Source: Dehalococcoidales bacterium (GTDB taxonomy: Bacteria > Chloroflexota > Dehalococcoidia > Dehalococcoidales > RBG-16-60-22). From it: a DNA stretch of 40,639 bases. Numbering within the stretch: position 1 is the first letter of the stretch; each line of letters starts with the position of its first letter. Positions 19,112 through 28,467 of the stretch are shown here, piece by piece. Under the pieces are notes generated by a model. The model ran no database searches. It was not told the origin of the DNA and was given only the letters and a program-made list of their open reading frames with translations. Made by a program: the position numbers and the translations under genes. The stretch is from the NCBI GenBank assembly GCA_028712355.1, contig JAQTQH010000007.1, forward strand, positions 1 through 40,639, given 5' to 3'.

Positions 19112-19384
19112 ATGAACCAAATGCCTGCCAAATATATTATTCGCTTGTGCAGCACGCCAGCCTGCCATAAGACCTATCGCGGCGAGGACTTCATCCGGAT
19201 TGTCGCGGAAGAGCTTGGCATAAAGCCCAGAGAAACTTCAGCCGACGGCAGATTCCGCCTGGAAATCGCCGACTGCATGGGCATGTGCTTTCATGCGCCG
19301 TCCATGATGGTCAACGAAGAACGCTACCAGGACCTTACTGCCGATAAAGCAAGGCAAGTCCTGAGGCAACTCAAGTCCGCCTAG
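19112..19384 (+). CDS. Stand-alone thioredoxin-like [2Fe-2S] protein, NuoE-like
   Basis: RLCSTPACHKTYRG (CX4C) and ADCMGMCFHAPSMMVNEERYQDLT (CX3C): NuoE/HymA-like spacing. Confidence 0.85.
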   Translation: MNQMPAKYIIRLCSTPACHKTYRGEDFIRIVAEELGIKPRETSADGRFRLEIADCMGMCFHAPSMMVNEERYQDLTADKARQVLRQLKSA

Positions 19385-19390
19385 CCGCCG

Positions 19391-19828
19391 CTATTTCTTG
19401 GGCTTCTGAATGAGCTCAAAGATAGCCCCGCCGGCGCCGCCGGCATCCAGGTAAGAAAACTTGCCCGGGTCGTAAACGAACTGCGTGACGCCACGCTTCA
19501 CCAGGTTTTCCGTATCCTTATCGACATCATCGACAAGGAAGCCGACGTGGTGAATGCCCTCGCCCCACGTATCCAGAAAGCGCGACTGGAAGATTCTGCC
19601 CTCGGTGCACTGCACCAGTTCGATTTCAACGTTATCCAGATAGGCAAACGCCATGCGGATTTTCCATGGGCGTCCCTTGGCATCAAGACCGCCATTCTCC
19701 TTATAGGTCCAGGGTCCCATATCATAATACTTGTTCCAGGCTTCCACCGTTTTATCAATATCTTTTACGGTGTAGCTTATCTGTCTCAGTGACTTTAACT
19801 TGAGCCTGCCATTACCTTTTTCTGCCAT
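19391..19828 (-). CDS. VOC superfamily (glyoxalase / methylmalonyl-CoA epimerase-like) protein
   Basis: RQISYTVKDIDKTVEAWNKYYDMGPW; GIHHVGFLVDDVDKDTENLVKRGV. Confidence 0.88.
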   Translation of the reverse strand: MAEKGNGRLKLKSLRQISYTVKDIDKTVEAWNKYYDMGPWTYKENGGLDAKGRPWKIRMAFAYLDNVEIELVQCTEGRIFQSRFLDTWGEGIHHVGFLVDDVDKDTENLVKRGVTQFVYDPGKFSYLDAGGAGGAIFELIQKPKK

Positions 19829-19988
19829 GCGATTCCTCCTCCGTTTCTAATCGTATATAATCAGGTATTATTATATCCTCTTTCAATAAGCCAATTCAAA
19901 AAACCGATTATCAAGTATCAAGTTATTTTCCCCTTTAATGATAGCCGCTTCGTAGTCGTCCTGTAAAGATAGCTTCGTACCTCGTAAT

Positions 19989-20618
19989 TCAGCTTTTCAT
20001 TTTGGCGGCCTCGACGATTACAAAAGCAGCCGTCTCGTTGCTAAGTCGGCTGGTATTGATAACCAGATCATAATGTACCGGTTCTTCCAGTTTTTGATTA
20101 AAGTATTTCTTCACAAATTCACGGTGGCTATTATCCGAATCTGCTATTTCTTTTTTTGCCTCTTTTTTCGGTAAATCATATTTGTGCATTACATAATTAA
20201 TCCGCAATTCGAGAGGCGCCACTACCAAAACATGAAAAGCCCGAGGATAGTTTTTCAGGATAAATTGACTGCCTCGTCCGCAAATGACGATCGATTCGTT
20301 CAAGGCCAAATCCAGAATAACGGATTTCAGCGCTTCCACGTAACGGTCATCATCCAGAGGCACCTTTTTAACCGGCAGATAGCTGCCTTGCCAGCCATCA
20401 CCAAAAGTATAACTGCGCTCCAAAGAAGTCTTGATGCGTTTCAGCAGATTACGCGGAGTTTCTTTTTCAATCACACGTTCCTCGCTATCTTTAGTTAAAG
20501 CAGCCACTTCCGCGATAATTTCCCGGTCAACATAATCTGTATCAAGTTTATCCGCAATAAGCTTCCCGATTTCCGGTGCTCCACTACCCAGTTGACCTCT
20601 AATTGTTATTACTGGCAT
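19989..20618 (-). CDS. Cytidylate kinase-like family protein
   Basis: MPVITIRGQLGSGAPEIGKLIADKLDTDYVDREII P-loop-like; start at ATG 20618 preferred. Confidence 0.85.
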   Translation of the reverse strand: MPVITIRGQLGSGAPEIGKLIADKLDTDYVDREIIAEVAALTKDSEERVIEKETPRNLLKRIKTSLERSYTFGDGWQGSYLPVKKVPLDDDRYVEALKSVILDLALNESIVICGRGSQFILKNYPRAFHVLVVAPLELRINYVMHKYDLPKKEAKKEIADSDNSHREFVKKYFNQKLEEPVHYDLVINTSRLSNETAAFVIVEAAKMKS

Positions 20619-20724
20619 TTCGCACCTCACTTCAATGTTTTCTGGATTATTATCTGCATTTCTTAATCTAATCCCGGAGTAGTCCGTAGTCAAACAATAA
20701 CCAGTGACTTAATATGAAACACTG

Positions 20725-21051
20725 CTACAGCATTGCCGATTTGTTCTCCCCCAATCCGGCAGTATCGTTAACAGGAACAACAAAGGATATTCCGGCACCC
20801 GGTTTCTCAAGCTCTGCAGCTAAAACAATTTCTTTAAGTATCTCTGCGCTTCTGTCCGATTCACAGATAGTCAACAGTACTTCCTTTTGAGGTTCAATGA
20901 GAATCCCCATTATTTTCTGCTGCTCGTGTACGCTCGTGCCTCTCCCCATCAGTATTGTTCCCCCGGATGCCCCGGCTTTCATCGAAGCTTCCAGTATTAT
21001 GTCTCCCCACCCTTTGTTCACTATCGTAACAATAAGAACACATGCCATCAA
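20725..21051 (-). CDS. PII-like (nitrogen regulatory protein fold) protein
   Basis: 108 aa; AGASGGTILMGRGTS...GILIEPQKEVLLTICESDRSAEILKEI...GAGISFVVPV. Confidence 0.78.
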   Translation of the reverse strand: MMACVLIVTIVNKGWGDIILEASMKAGASGGTILMGRGTSVHEQQKIMGILIEPQKEVLLTICESDRSAEILKEIVLAAELEKPGAGISFVVPVNDTAGLGENKSAML

Positions 21052-21785
21052 TTTTCCCTCCTATAGTGAGTCCTAACTCGTACAAAAATGCCCAGCGCCA
21101 TGACCGACATGATGGGCGCGAGTGCTATTAAAGCGGCTAGACCAAAGCCGTATATTAGCGGATTTTGCGCATCATTAACCGAAGATAAGCCAATACCGAG
21201 ACTCAGTAAAAAGGTATTTGCTATTGGTCCGGTGGCGCATCCTCCCGCATCAAAGGCAATACCGATAAAATCTTTCTCGGTAAGCCACAGCATTACGATA
21301 GCAATCGCATAACCGGGAACTACTATGTACAATAGCGGAATAGTATAGATTACTCTCGCAATACCCAGGGCTACGATAAAAGCTACTCCGATGCAAATAG
21401 CGCAGAGAACCGTTATTTTGCGGATAGTGCCGGAAGAAGCTTTTTCTACCTGGCTGCACAGAACTCTGACCGCCGGTTCTCCCCAAGCTGTAAAAAACCC
21501 CAGTAAAAATCCCAGAGGTATCGCCATCCAAATGATACTGGAATTCCCCAGAGCTTGCCCGATGGCTTTCCCGAAAGGAAGAAACCCAGATTGTACGCCC
21601 TGCAAAAAAAGCAAAAGGCCAACGGATGATATTAAAATACCTTTGGACAGAGTAATAATATAACTTCTGAGCAACTTCAGATAAAAACCCTGGAGCACTG
21701 CGAAGATAGCCAGGAGAGGCAGCACGGCTTCTATTACGCCAAACGCCGTATATCCCAGATTATCAAAGATTGAAAATCCGTTCAT
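21048..21785 (-). CDS. DUF1538 family membrane protein (copy 2)
   Basis: GIAFDAGGCATGPIANTFLLSLGIGLSSV motif; ATGA overlaps with both neighbours. Confidence 0.85.
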   Translation of the reverse strand: MNGFSIFDNLGYTAFGVIEAVLPLLAIFAVLQGFYLKLLRSYIITLSKGILISSVGLLLFLQGVQSGFLPFGKAIGQALGNSSIIWMAIPLGFLLGFFTAWGEPAVRVLCSQVEKASSGTIRKITVLCAICIGVAFIVALGIARVIYTIPLLYIVVPGYAIAIVMLWLTEKDFIGIAFDAGGCATGPIANTFLLSLGIGLSSVNDAQNPLIYGFGLAALIALAPIMSVMALGIFVRVRTHYRREN

Positions 21786-22519
21786 CTTGTCAATATTCCC
21801 ATAATCAATACAGCGATAATCGGGCCTATGGAGCCCATGCCGAGTATCCCGAACCCATCAGATATAGCGGACCGGCCTGCTATCACAGAACTAAGCCCAA
21901 TGCCCAGAGCCAGTACTACCGGCGTCGTCAGCGCACCGGTGGTGACGCTACCGCTGTCAAAAGCCAGCGAAATATACCCCGGTGGGGTGAAGAATGAAAG
22001 GATAATAATGATAATATAACTGGCTGCCAGGATGTAAGCAATGTGAAATCCAAAGACAATACGCAACATTGCCATTGCAGCATAAATACCTAAACCTATA
22101 CCTATAATATAAACCAGGCTATCCCCGTTTATCATACCCTGTGATATCGTATCAGCCTGATGTGACAACACAATGACATCCGGTTCGGCAATGGTTGTCG
22201 CAAAACCAATCACAAAAGCAACCCCCATTATCACCCACAGGTTCCTGCGCTGCACCAATCCGGCTCCAACGTCTTTACCAGCCGGGAGAATCCCCACCTC
22301 AATACCAATTAAAAATAAAATCATGCCGGCAATCATCATGACAACACTGCCACAAAATTGGATAAAATTACTGGATGGTGCCTTGACGATAGCAAATTGC
22401 AGAAGGATGATGACCACAACCAGCGGAGCAATTGCTCTAATGACCTCAATCGTTGTATCTTTGAGCAACTTTCGCACGATTAACTCCCGGATTAAAATCA
22501 GTGACGTGGTATGCGGCAA
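21782..22519 (-). CDS. DUF1538 family membrane protein (copy 1)
   Basis: SLAFDSGSVTTGALTTPVVLALGIGLSSV motif; paralogous to the adjacent ORF. Confidence 0.85.
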   Translation of the reverse strand: MPHTTSLILIRELIVRKLLKDTTIEVIRAIAPLVVVIILLQFAIVKAPSSNFIQFCGSVVMMIAGMILFLIGIEVGILPAGKDVGAGLVQRRNLWVIMGVAFVIGFATTIAEPDVIVLSHQADTISQGMINGDSLVYIIGIGLGIYAAMAMLRIVFGFHIAYILAASYIIIIILSFFTPPGYISLAFDSGSVTTGALTTPVVLALGIGLSSVIAGRSAISDGFGILGMGSIGPIIAVLIMGILTR

Positions 22520-22580
22520 TTTAATTAAGGCTTAACGGATGCGCCGGATTATAGCCTTAATGTCGCTCGATAGAATAACT

Positions 22581-22652
22581 GGGCGATAGTGGTCTTGAAC
22601 CACTGACCTCCTGCGTGTGAAGCAGGCGCTCTAACCGCTGAGCTAATCGCCC
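22581..22652 (-). tRNA. tRNA-Val (CAC)
   Basis: GGGCGAT...ATCGCCC acceptor stem; CCTGC TTCACAC GCAGG anticodon arm; TTCAAGA T-loop. Confidence 0.94.
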
Positions 22653-22744
22653 TCGTTGAGTTTATTTTAGCCGCAAACGCTACGTTTGTAAAGATTAGCT
22701 GACCCTGCTAGAATTATTTATTATACAGGAAGCTAATATCTTCG

Positions 22745-23017
22745 ATGAAGTATTGGAGAAAACCCCTCGACCAGGACCATCTAAAAACACAGCACTATCA
22801 GGTAGACCTGATTACTGATAGATGCAAAGGCTGCGGGCTGTGCATCGAGTTCTGCCCTCGCCACGTCCTGGCGGAGTCCGCCGAATTCAACCGCAAAGGC
22901 TACCATCCCATATATGCTGTTAATGATGATTGCCTGAACTGTGGACTGTGCGAGCTAATGTGCCCCGAATTCGCCATCCGCATTGTTCAACGGGAAGGAG
23001 CACCTGCCCGTGAGTAG
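22745..23017 (+). CDS. korD: 2-oxoacid:ferredoxin oxidoreductase delta subunit (2x[4Fe-4S] ferredoxin)
   Basis: CKGCGLCIEFCPR and CLNCGLCELMCPE; directly upstream of the alpha/beta/gamma subunits. Confidence 0.88.
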   Translation: MKYWRKPLDQDHLKTQHYQVDLITDRCKGCGLCIEFCPRHVLAESAEFNRKGYHPIYAVNDDCLNCGLCELMCPEFAIRIVQREGAPARE

Positions 23018-24161
23018 CCGCAAATCGCTCTCCGGCGATTTCTTTATCACCGGCGATGTCGCCTGCGCCGAGGGCGCCATCAGCGCGGGCTGCCGCTTCT
23101 TTGCCGGCTATCCCATTACCCCTGCTACCGAGATTGCCGAACGCATGTCCGAGCGCCAGCCTGAAATCGGCGGCACCTATATCCAGATGGAGGACGAAAT
23201 CGCCTCCATGAACGCCATACTGGGCGCGTCCTGGGCGGGTGTCAAAGCGATGACGGCAACTTCCGGTCCCGGCTTCAGCCTGATGATGGAGAACCTGGGG
23301 CTGGGTGTCATGCTGGAAACACCATGTGTGCTGGTGAACGTGCAACGGGCAGGGCCTTCCACCGGACTGCCCACGCTGGCCGGGCAGGGCGACATGATGC
23401 AGGCGCGCTGGGGCTCCCACGGACATTACAGCATCATCGCATTGTGCCCCGATTCGCCGCAGGAGATGTATCAACTCGCTATCAAAGCCTTCGACCTTTC
23501 CGAAAAGTACCGCACGCCGGTGCTTATCATGGCGGATGAGGTGGTAGGACATATGAGCGAAAAGGTAACTATCCCTCCTCCTGAAGAAATTAAAACCTTA
23601 CCGCGCCGCAAGCCTGCGGTGCCGCCGGAAAAGTACCTGCCCTACGTCCCGGATGCCGACCTGGTGCCGCCGATGGCGAACGCCGGTGAAGGCTACCATT
23701 TCCACGTTACCGGTCTGACCCACGATGAGCGCGGTTACCCGTTGATGACTGCCGAGGCGCAGGACAAGCTCATCCGGCGGCTGGTCAACAAGATAGACAA
23801 AAACCAGGACGATATTATTATGCTGAAAGAGGACTGGCTGGATGATGCCGAGGTAGTGGTCTGCTCTTACGGCATTTCGGCACGGATTGGCAAATTCGCC
23901 GTAGAGCGCGCCCGCGCTGAGGGCATTAAAGCCGGCATGCTGCGGCTCATCACTGCCTGGCCCTTCCCTGAAAATCGAATCCGGCAGCTTTCTAAAAAAG
24001 TAAAGGCGTTTATTGTACCCGAGATTAACTGCGGACAGATTGCTCTGGAAGTAGAGCGCTGTTCTTCAGGCAGAGCCAGTACCATCCTCGTGCCGCACAT
24101 GGGCGGCGGCGTGCACCAGCCGCATACTATTATTGAAGCCATCCGGAAGGCACTCAAATGA
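23010..24161 (+). CDS. korA: 2-oxoacid:ferredoxin oxidoreductase alpha subunit
   Basis: GDVACAEGAISAGCRFFAGYPITPATEIAERMSE; GTG start at 23010 overlapping the ferredoxin stop, with GGAAGGAG upstream. Confidence 0.92.
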   Translation: MSSRKSLSGDFFITGDVACAEGAISAGCRFFAGYPITPATEIAERMSERQPEIGGTYIQMEDEIASMNAILGASWAGVKAMTATSGPGFSLMMENLGLGVMLETPCVLVNVQRAGPSTGLPTLAGQGDMMQARWGSHGHYSIIALCPDSPQEMYQLAIKAFDLSEKYRTPVLIMADEVVGHMSEKVTIPPPEEIKTLPRRKPAVPPEKYLPYVPDADLVPPMANAGEGYHFHVTGLTHDERGYPLMTAEAQDKLIRRLVNKIDKNQDDIIMLKEDWLDDAEVVVCSYGISARIGKFAVERARAEGIKAGMLRLITAWPFPENRIRQLSKKVKAFIVPEINCGQIALEVERCSSGRASTILVPHMGGGVHQPHTIIEAIRKALK

Positions 24162-25042
24162 CGCAGGAATATTCAGCAGGAAGATATTACCCCGGGGAAT
24201 TGCTCCGCGAAGACCGGATGCCGCACATCTGGTGTCCCGGCTGCGGCATGGGCAGCATTCTGCATGGATTTCTGAACGGGCTGCACCAGTCCGGTCTGCC
24301 GCTGGACAAAGTAGCCATCGTTTCCGGCATTGGCTGTGCGGGTCGCGTTGCCGGTTATGTCAAATTAGACTCTTTCCATACCACGCACGGCCGGGCGATT
24401 CCCTTTGCCACCGGTCTCAAGCTGGCCAATCCGGAGTTGAAAGTGATCGTTTTCAGCGGCGATGGCGACCTGGTATCTATCGGTGGTAACCATTTCATCC
24501 ACGCCGCCCGTCGTAATATGGACCTGACGGTTATCCTGGTCAATAATTTCACCTATGGCATGACCGGCGGGCAATTCGGCCCGACGACTCCGCTGGACGC
24601 CCGCACAGCTACGTCACGCTACGGCAGTTACGAACCCACCTTCAACGTACCGAACCTTGCCGAAGCTAGCGGTGCTGTCTACATCGCCCGCTGGACGGCG
24701 CTGCACCTGCGCCAGATGGAGCAAAGCTTTACCGAGGCATTGCATAAAAAAGGATTCAGCCTGGTAGAGGTCATCAGCCCCTGCCCCACCCTCTACGGCA
24801 GGATGAACCGCCAGCCTAGGGGACTCGACCAGATGAAGTATTACCAGCAGAACAGTATTATTCAGCATGGAGCTGACACCAGAACCGTCGGCATCGAGTT
24901 GAATGGCAAGATTACCGTGGGTAAATTTATCGATATTGAACGGCCTGCTTACACTGATATTAAGACCAGAGTCTACGAGAAGGCATTTGCGCCCAAACCG
25001 GCGGCTCCGGCCAAGACCACCGCCGAGGCGAGCAGTAAATAG
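24158..25042 (+). CDS. korB: 2-oxoacid:ferredoxin oxidoreductase beta subunit (TPP binding)
   Basis: WCPGCGMGSILHGFLNGL; FSGDGDLVSIGGNHFIHAARRNMDLTVILVNNFTYGMTGGQFGPTTP. Confidence 0.93.
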   Translation: MTQEYSAGRYYPGELLREDRMPHIWCPGCGMGSILHGFLNGLHQSGLPLDKVAIVSGIGCAGRVAGYVKLDSFHTTHGRAIPFATGLKLANPELKVIVFSGDGDLVSIGGNHFIHAARRNMDLTVILVNNFTYGMTGGQFGPTTPLDARTATSRYGSYEPTFNVPNLAEASGAVYIARWTALHLRQMEQSFTEALHKKGFSLVEVISPCPTLYGRMNRQPRGLDQMKYYQQNSIIQHGADTRTVGIELNGKITVGKFIDIERPAYTDIKTRVYEKAFAPKPAAPAKTTAEASSK

Positions 25043-25053
25043 GAATCCGCTTA

Positions 25054-25608
25054 ATGAAACGAGAGGAAATCATACTCGGAGGATTCGGCGGGCAGGGCAT
25101 CATCCTTGCCGGTAGCATCGTGGGCAAGGCAGCGGCTATCTTTAACGGTCAAAACTCTACCCTCACCCAGGACTACGGCCCCGAGGCGAGAGGCGGTGCC
25201 TGCCGTGCCCAGGTCGTCGTCTCGGATAGCCCGGTGTCCTATCCTTATGTGGAAAATCCCTCGGTGCTGGTGGTAATGTCGCAGGAAGCGTATGAAAAGT
25301 ATGCGGCAGGTGCAAAGCAGGATGTTCCACTCTTGATTGACGAAGACCTCGTCAAACTAAAAAAGGATGAAAAGCATCCGGTCTTTCCTATTCCGGCAAC
25401 ACGGTTCGCCCGGGAACTGGGACGGGAGGCGGTCGCTAATATCGTGATGGTGGGATTCCTGGCTGCGATAAGCAGTATCGTGCCTGCCGAAGCCATGAAA
25501 AAATCAGTGCTGAGCTCGGTTCCCAAAGGCACCGAGGAACTGAACACTAAGGCATTCGAGCGCGGCTACAACTACGGCAAGGAGCAACTGGCGGCGGGGA
25601 AGCGGTAG
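25054..25608 (+). CDS. korC: 2-oxoacid:ferredoxin oxidoreductase gamma subunit
   Basis: LGGFGGQGIILAGSIVGKAA...TLTQDYGPEARGGACRAQVVVSD. Confidence 0.93.
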   Translation: MKREEIILGGFGGQGIILAGSIVGKAAAIFNGQNSTLTQDYGPEARGGACRAQVVVSDSPVSYPYVENPSVLVVMSQEAYEKYAAGAKQDVPLLIDEDLVKLKKDEKHPVFPIPATRFARELGREAVANIVMVGFLAAISSIVPAEAMKKSVLSSVPKGTEELNTKAFERGYNYGKEQLAAGKR

Positions 25609-25610
25609 AG

Positions 25611-28463
25611 ATGAGCAAAGGCGTGCTGGTCAAGGGGGGAGGCCGCGCCGGTGTTAAAGCAGCTCTGGAGCTGGCGGAACGCGGAGTCAAAGTTGCGCTG
25701 GTGGCGGAAGCTGGCGCCCTGCCGAACGGCCACGATAATTCCTACGAAGCGTTGCGCTTTACCCCTCTGCTCTTGCGAGCCGCGCACCATCCCAACATTA
25801 ATGTTATTACTAATGCCAGCCTGGAACGCCTGCACGGCGAAAAGGGCGATTTCAAAGTAAGAATCATCCAGCACCCGCGTTTTGTCGATGCGGCAGCCTG
25901 CGTTAGCTGCGGCAAATGTGAAATAGAATGTCCGGTTAACGTCGTGTCGCTCACCGGTTCAGATGAGAAACACAAGGCAATCCATCTCCCTCTGCTTGGA
26001 CTCAAATCGGTGCCGGCTGCTTATTGTATTGAAAAGAGCGGGGTTTCTCCCTGTGCCGCCGCCTGTCCCGCCGGAGTCAATTCGCACGGCTATGTCGCCC
26101 TTATCGCGCAGGGTAAGTTCAAAGAAGCTCTCGACCTGATTACCGAATCGGCTCCTTTCCCGCGCGTTCTGGGCAGAGTCTGCAACCGCCCCTGTGAAGC
26201 AAATTGCACCCGCGGAAAAATCGACCGTGCCATTGCCATCTGTGCTCTGAAACGCTTTGTCGCGGATAATAACTCGACAGAAGTCTCTTTAAAACGGACG
26301 CATGATAATCGAAAAGGCAGGGTGAAACCGGCGCAGCCCCGGGTAGCGATTATCGGTGCGGGCCCGGCGGGACTATCCGCCGCCCGCGATTTAGCCCGCA
26401 TGGGACATCACTGCACCGTCTTCGAAGCGCTGCCGATGCCCGGCGGCATGATAACCGTGGGCATGCCCCGCTTCCGCCTCCCCCGCGAGGTCCGCCAGGC
26501 GGATATCGAAGACATCGTGCGACTCGGCATTGAAATCAGGACTTCCACGCCTATCGGTAAAGACCTGACGATGGACGACCTGAAAAAGCAAGGGTACGAA
26601 GCTATTCTGATTGCCGTGGGCGCTCACAAGAACCAGAAGCTGGGCATTCCCGGAGAAGGTCTTTCCGGCGTGGTTGACGGCGTTTCCTTGCTGCGGGCTG
26701 TTAACCTTAAGCAGCCATTCACCATCGGCTCACGGGTAATTGCTATCGGCGGAGGTAACGTCGCCATCGATAGCGCCCGGGTGGCTTCGCGACTGGGGAC
26801 AAAAGAGGTCAGCATCTTCTACCGCCGCACCCGCGCGGAAATGCCCGCTAACGATGAAGAAGTTACCGAGGCAGAGCAGGAAGGCGTTAAGCTTGAATTT
26901 ATGGTCTCGCCGACGCGTATCATCGGGCAGGACGGCAAAGTCACCGGTGTGGCGTTTCATCGCATGCAGGTTACTGATGGCGAAAGCGAAGGACGCCGGC
27001 ATACCGTTCCGATTGAAGGCTCGGAGTTTACCGTCGAAGCGGATACGGTCATTGTCGCCGTGGGTCAGCGTCCTGACTTCTCTTTCCTGGAGGGCGACAC
27101 TACTTTAACCGAAGGAAAAAGGCACATTGTCGTCGACCAGTCCACAATGGCGACCAGAGTCCCCGGCATCTTTGCCGCCGGAGACGCCGCCTATGACTCC
27201 GGACCGATGATTAACGCTATCGGTATGGGGCGACGGGCAGCAATCTCTATCGATAAATATCTTCGCGGTGAACCGGTAGCAAAAGAACCAGTCCATGCCA
27301 GAGTGACGCCGGTTGAAGTAAACTTAAACAACATTTACATTCCATCCATCGAGCCGCAGGAAATGCCCTTCCTGCCCATGAAAGAACGGAGGGGCAACTT
27401 TGAAGAGGTCGAACTTGGCTTTACACCGGAAATGGCAATGCGGGAAGCCCAGCGCTGCCTGAACTGCAGCGGGTGCAGCCAGTGCCTGGAATGTGTGCGC
27501 ACCTGCGAGCTTGACGCCCTGGACCACAGCCAGACGGCACAGCGCTACGACTTTGAAGTAGCCGCGATTATTGCCGGTAAAGATACGGTAATTATCCATG
27601 ACAGCGAATTAATTACAACACGTCACGGCATTCATTTACTGAGTTCTTCTGATGCTGACTTTACAGAAGCAAGCTCAATCGCCGCGGAAATAACGGAAGA
27701 GCTTACGAAGCATGGCATAGAGTCTAAGCCTTTACTAAAAGAAATCCAGGCTCCTGCTATTGCCTCTCCAACCGGCAAGCCGCGTTTGGGCATCTTTGTC
27801 TGCGGCTGCGGCGGCAACATCAGCGATGTAGTATCAATCACGAAAGTGCTCGGTTACCTCCGCAATCTACCGGCTATTGCTTATGTCAGCGGTATTGCCT
27901 ATGCCTGTACCGATGAAGGCAGCGCCGACATCAAATACGCCGTGAAAAAGAATAATCTCAGCCATGCCGTTCTTGCCGCCTGCTCCTGCTGCAACTTCGA
28001 CCAGATTTGCTTCAGCTGCGCCGACCGCCGTATCCTTTGTAAAACGAAGCTGATGGAAGGCGATTTCAACAGCACTTATTATGAATTCATAAATATCAGG
28101 GAACACTGCGTCTGGGTGCACCGGAACAATCCGGAGGAAGCCACCGCCAAAGCCCTGAGTCTGATTCAGGCAGGAATCGCCCGCGCCGCTAACTGTCATA
28201 TTATGACGAATGGCCGAGCGGTCATTCCGGTTATCGCTGAAACAAAGTGCCGTGCTTGCGGCACCTGTATCACGGTTTGCCCCTTCGAGGCGATTGTCTT
28301 GAAAGAAAACCGCAACGGCTCTTCCGTTTCAAAGATTGATGAATCACTTTGCCGCGGCTGCGGTATCTGTGTGGCGCGCTGCCCGTCCGGTGCGCTCCAG
28401 CAGCTGGAGTTCAGTGATACCATGATTAATGCCTCGCTGGCGGCAATTTTGACTAAGAAATAA
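25611..28463 (+). CDS. 950-aa multidomain flavoprotein: HdrA-like and GltD/NfnB-like modules with several [4Fe-4S] domains
   Basis: Rossmann N-terminus, CVSCGKCEIECP, GltD-type CAAACPAGV...CNRPCEANCTRG, RVAIIGAGPAGLSAARDLARMG, IAIGGGNVAIDSAR, then FVCGCGGNI (HdrA N-domain) and C-terminal CRACGTCITVCP/CRGCGICVARCP. Confidence 0.9.
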   Translation: MSKGVLVKGGGRAGVKAALELAERGVKVALVAEAGALPNGHDNSYEALRFTPLLLRAAHHPNINVITNASLERLHGEKGDFKVRIIQHPRFVDAAACVSCGKCEIECPVNVVSLTGSDEKHKAIHLPLLGLKSVPAAYCIEKSGVSPCAAACPAGVNSHGYVALIAQGKFKEALDLITESAPFPRVLGRVCNRPCEANCTRGKIDRAIAICALKRFVADNNSTEVSLKRTHDNRKGRVKPAQPRVAIIGAGPAGLSAARDLARMGHHCTVFEALPMPGGMITVGMPRFRLPREVRQADIEDIVRLGIEIRTSTPIGKDLTMDDLKKQGYEAILIAVGAHKNQKLGIPGEGLSGVVDGVSLLRAVNLKQPFTIGSRVIAIGGGNVAIDSARVASRLGTKEVSIFYRRTRAEMPANDEEVTEAEQEGVKLEFMVSPTRIIGQDGKVTGVAFHRMQVTDGESEGRRHTVPIEGSEFTVEADTVIVAVGQRPDFSFLEGDTTLTEGKRHIVVDQSTMATRVPGIFAAGDAAYDSGPMINAIGMGRRAAISIDKYLRGEPVAKEPVHARVTPVEVNLNNIYIPSIEPQEMPFLPMKERRGNFEEVELGFTPEMAMREAQRCLNCSGCSQCLECVRTCELDALDHSQTAQRYDFEVAAIIAGKDTVIIHDSELITTRHGIHLLSSSDADFTEASSIAAEITEELTKHGIESKPLLKEIQAPAIASPTGKPRLGIFVCGCGGNISDVVSITKVLGYLRNLPAIAYVSGIAYACTDEGSADIKYAVKKNNLSHAVLAACSCCNFDQICFSCADRRILCKTKLMEGDFNSTYYEFINIREHCVWVHRNNPEEATAKALSLIQAGIARAANCHIMTNGRAVIPVIAETKCRACGTCITVCPFEAIVLKENRNGSSVSKIDESLCRGCGICVARCPSGALQQLEFSDTMINASLAAILTKK

Positions 28464-28467
28464 TGTC

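Noticed and set aside
22920-23552. - strand 210-aa ORF
   Set aside because: Antisense to korA.
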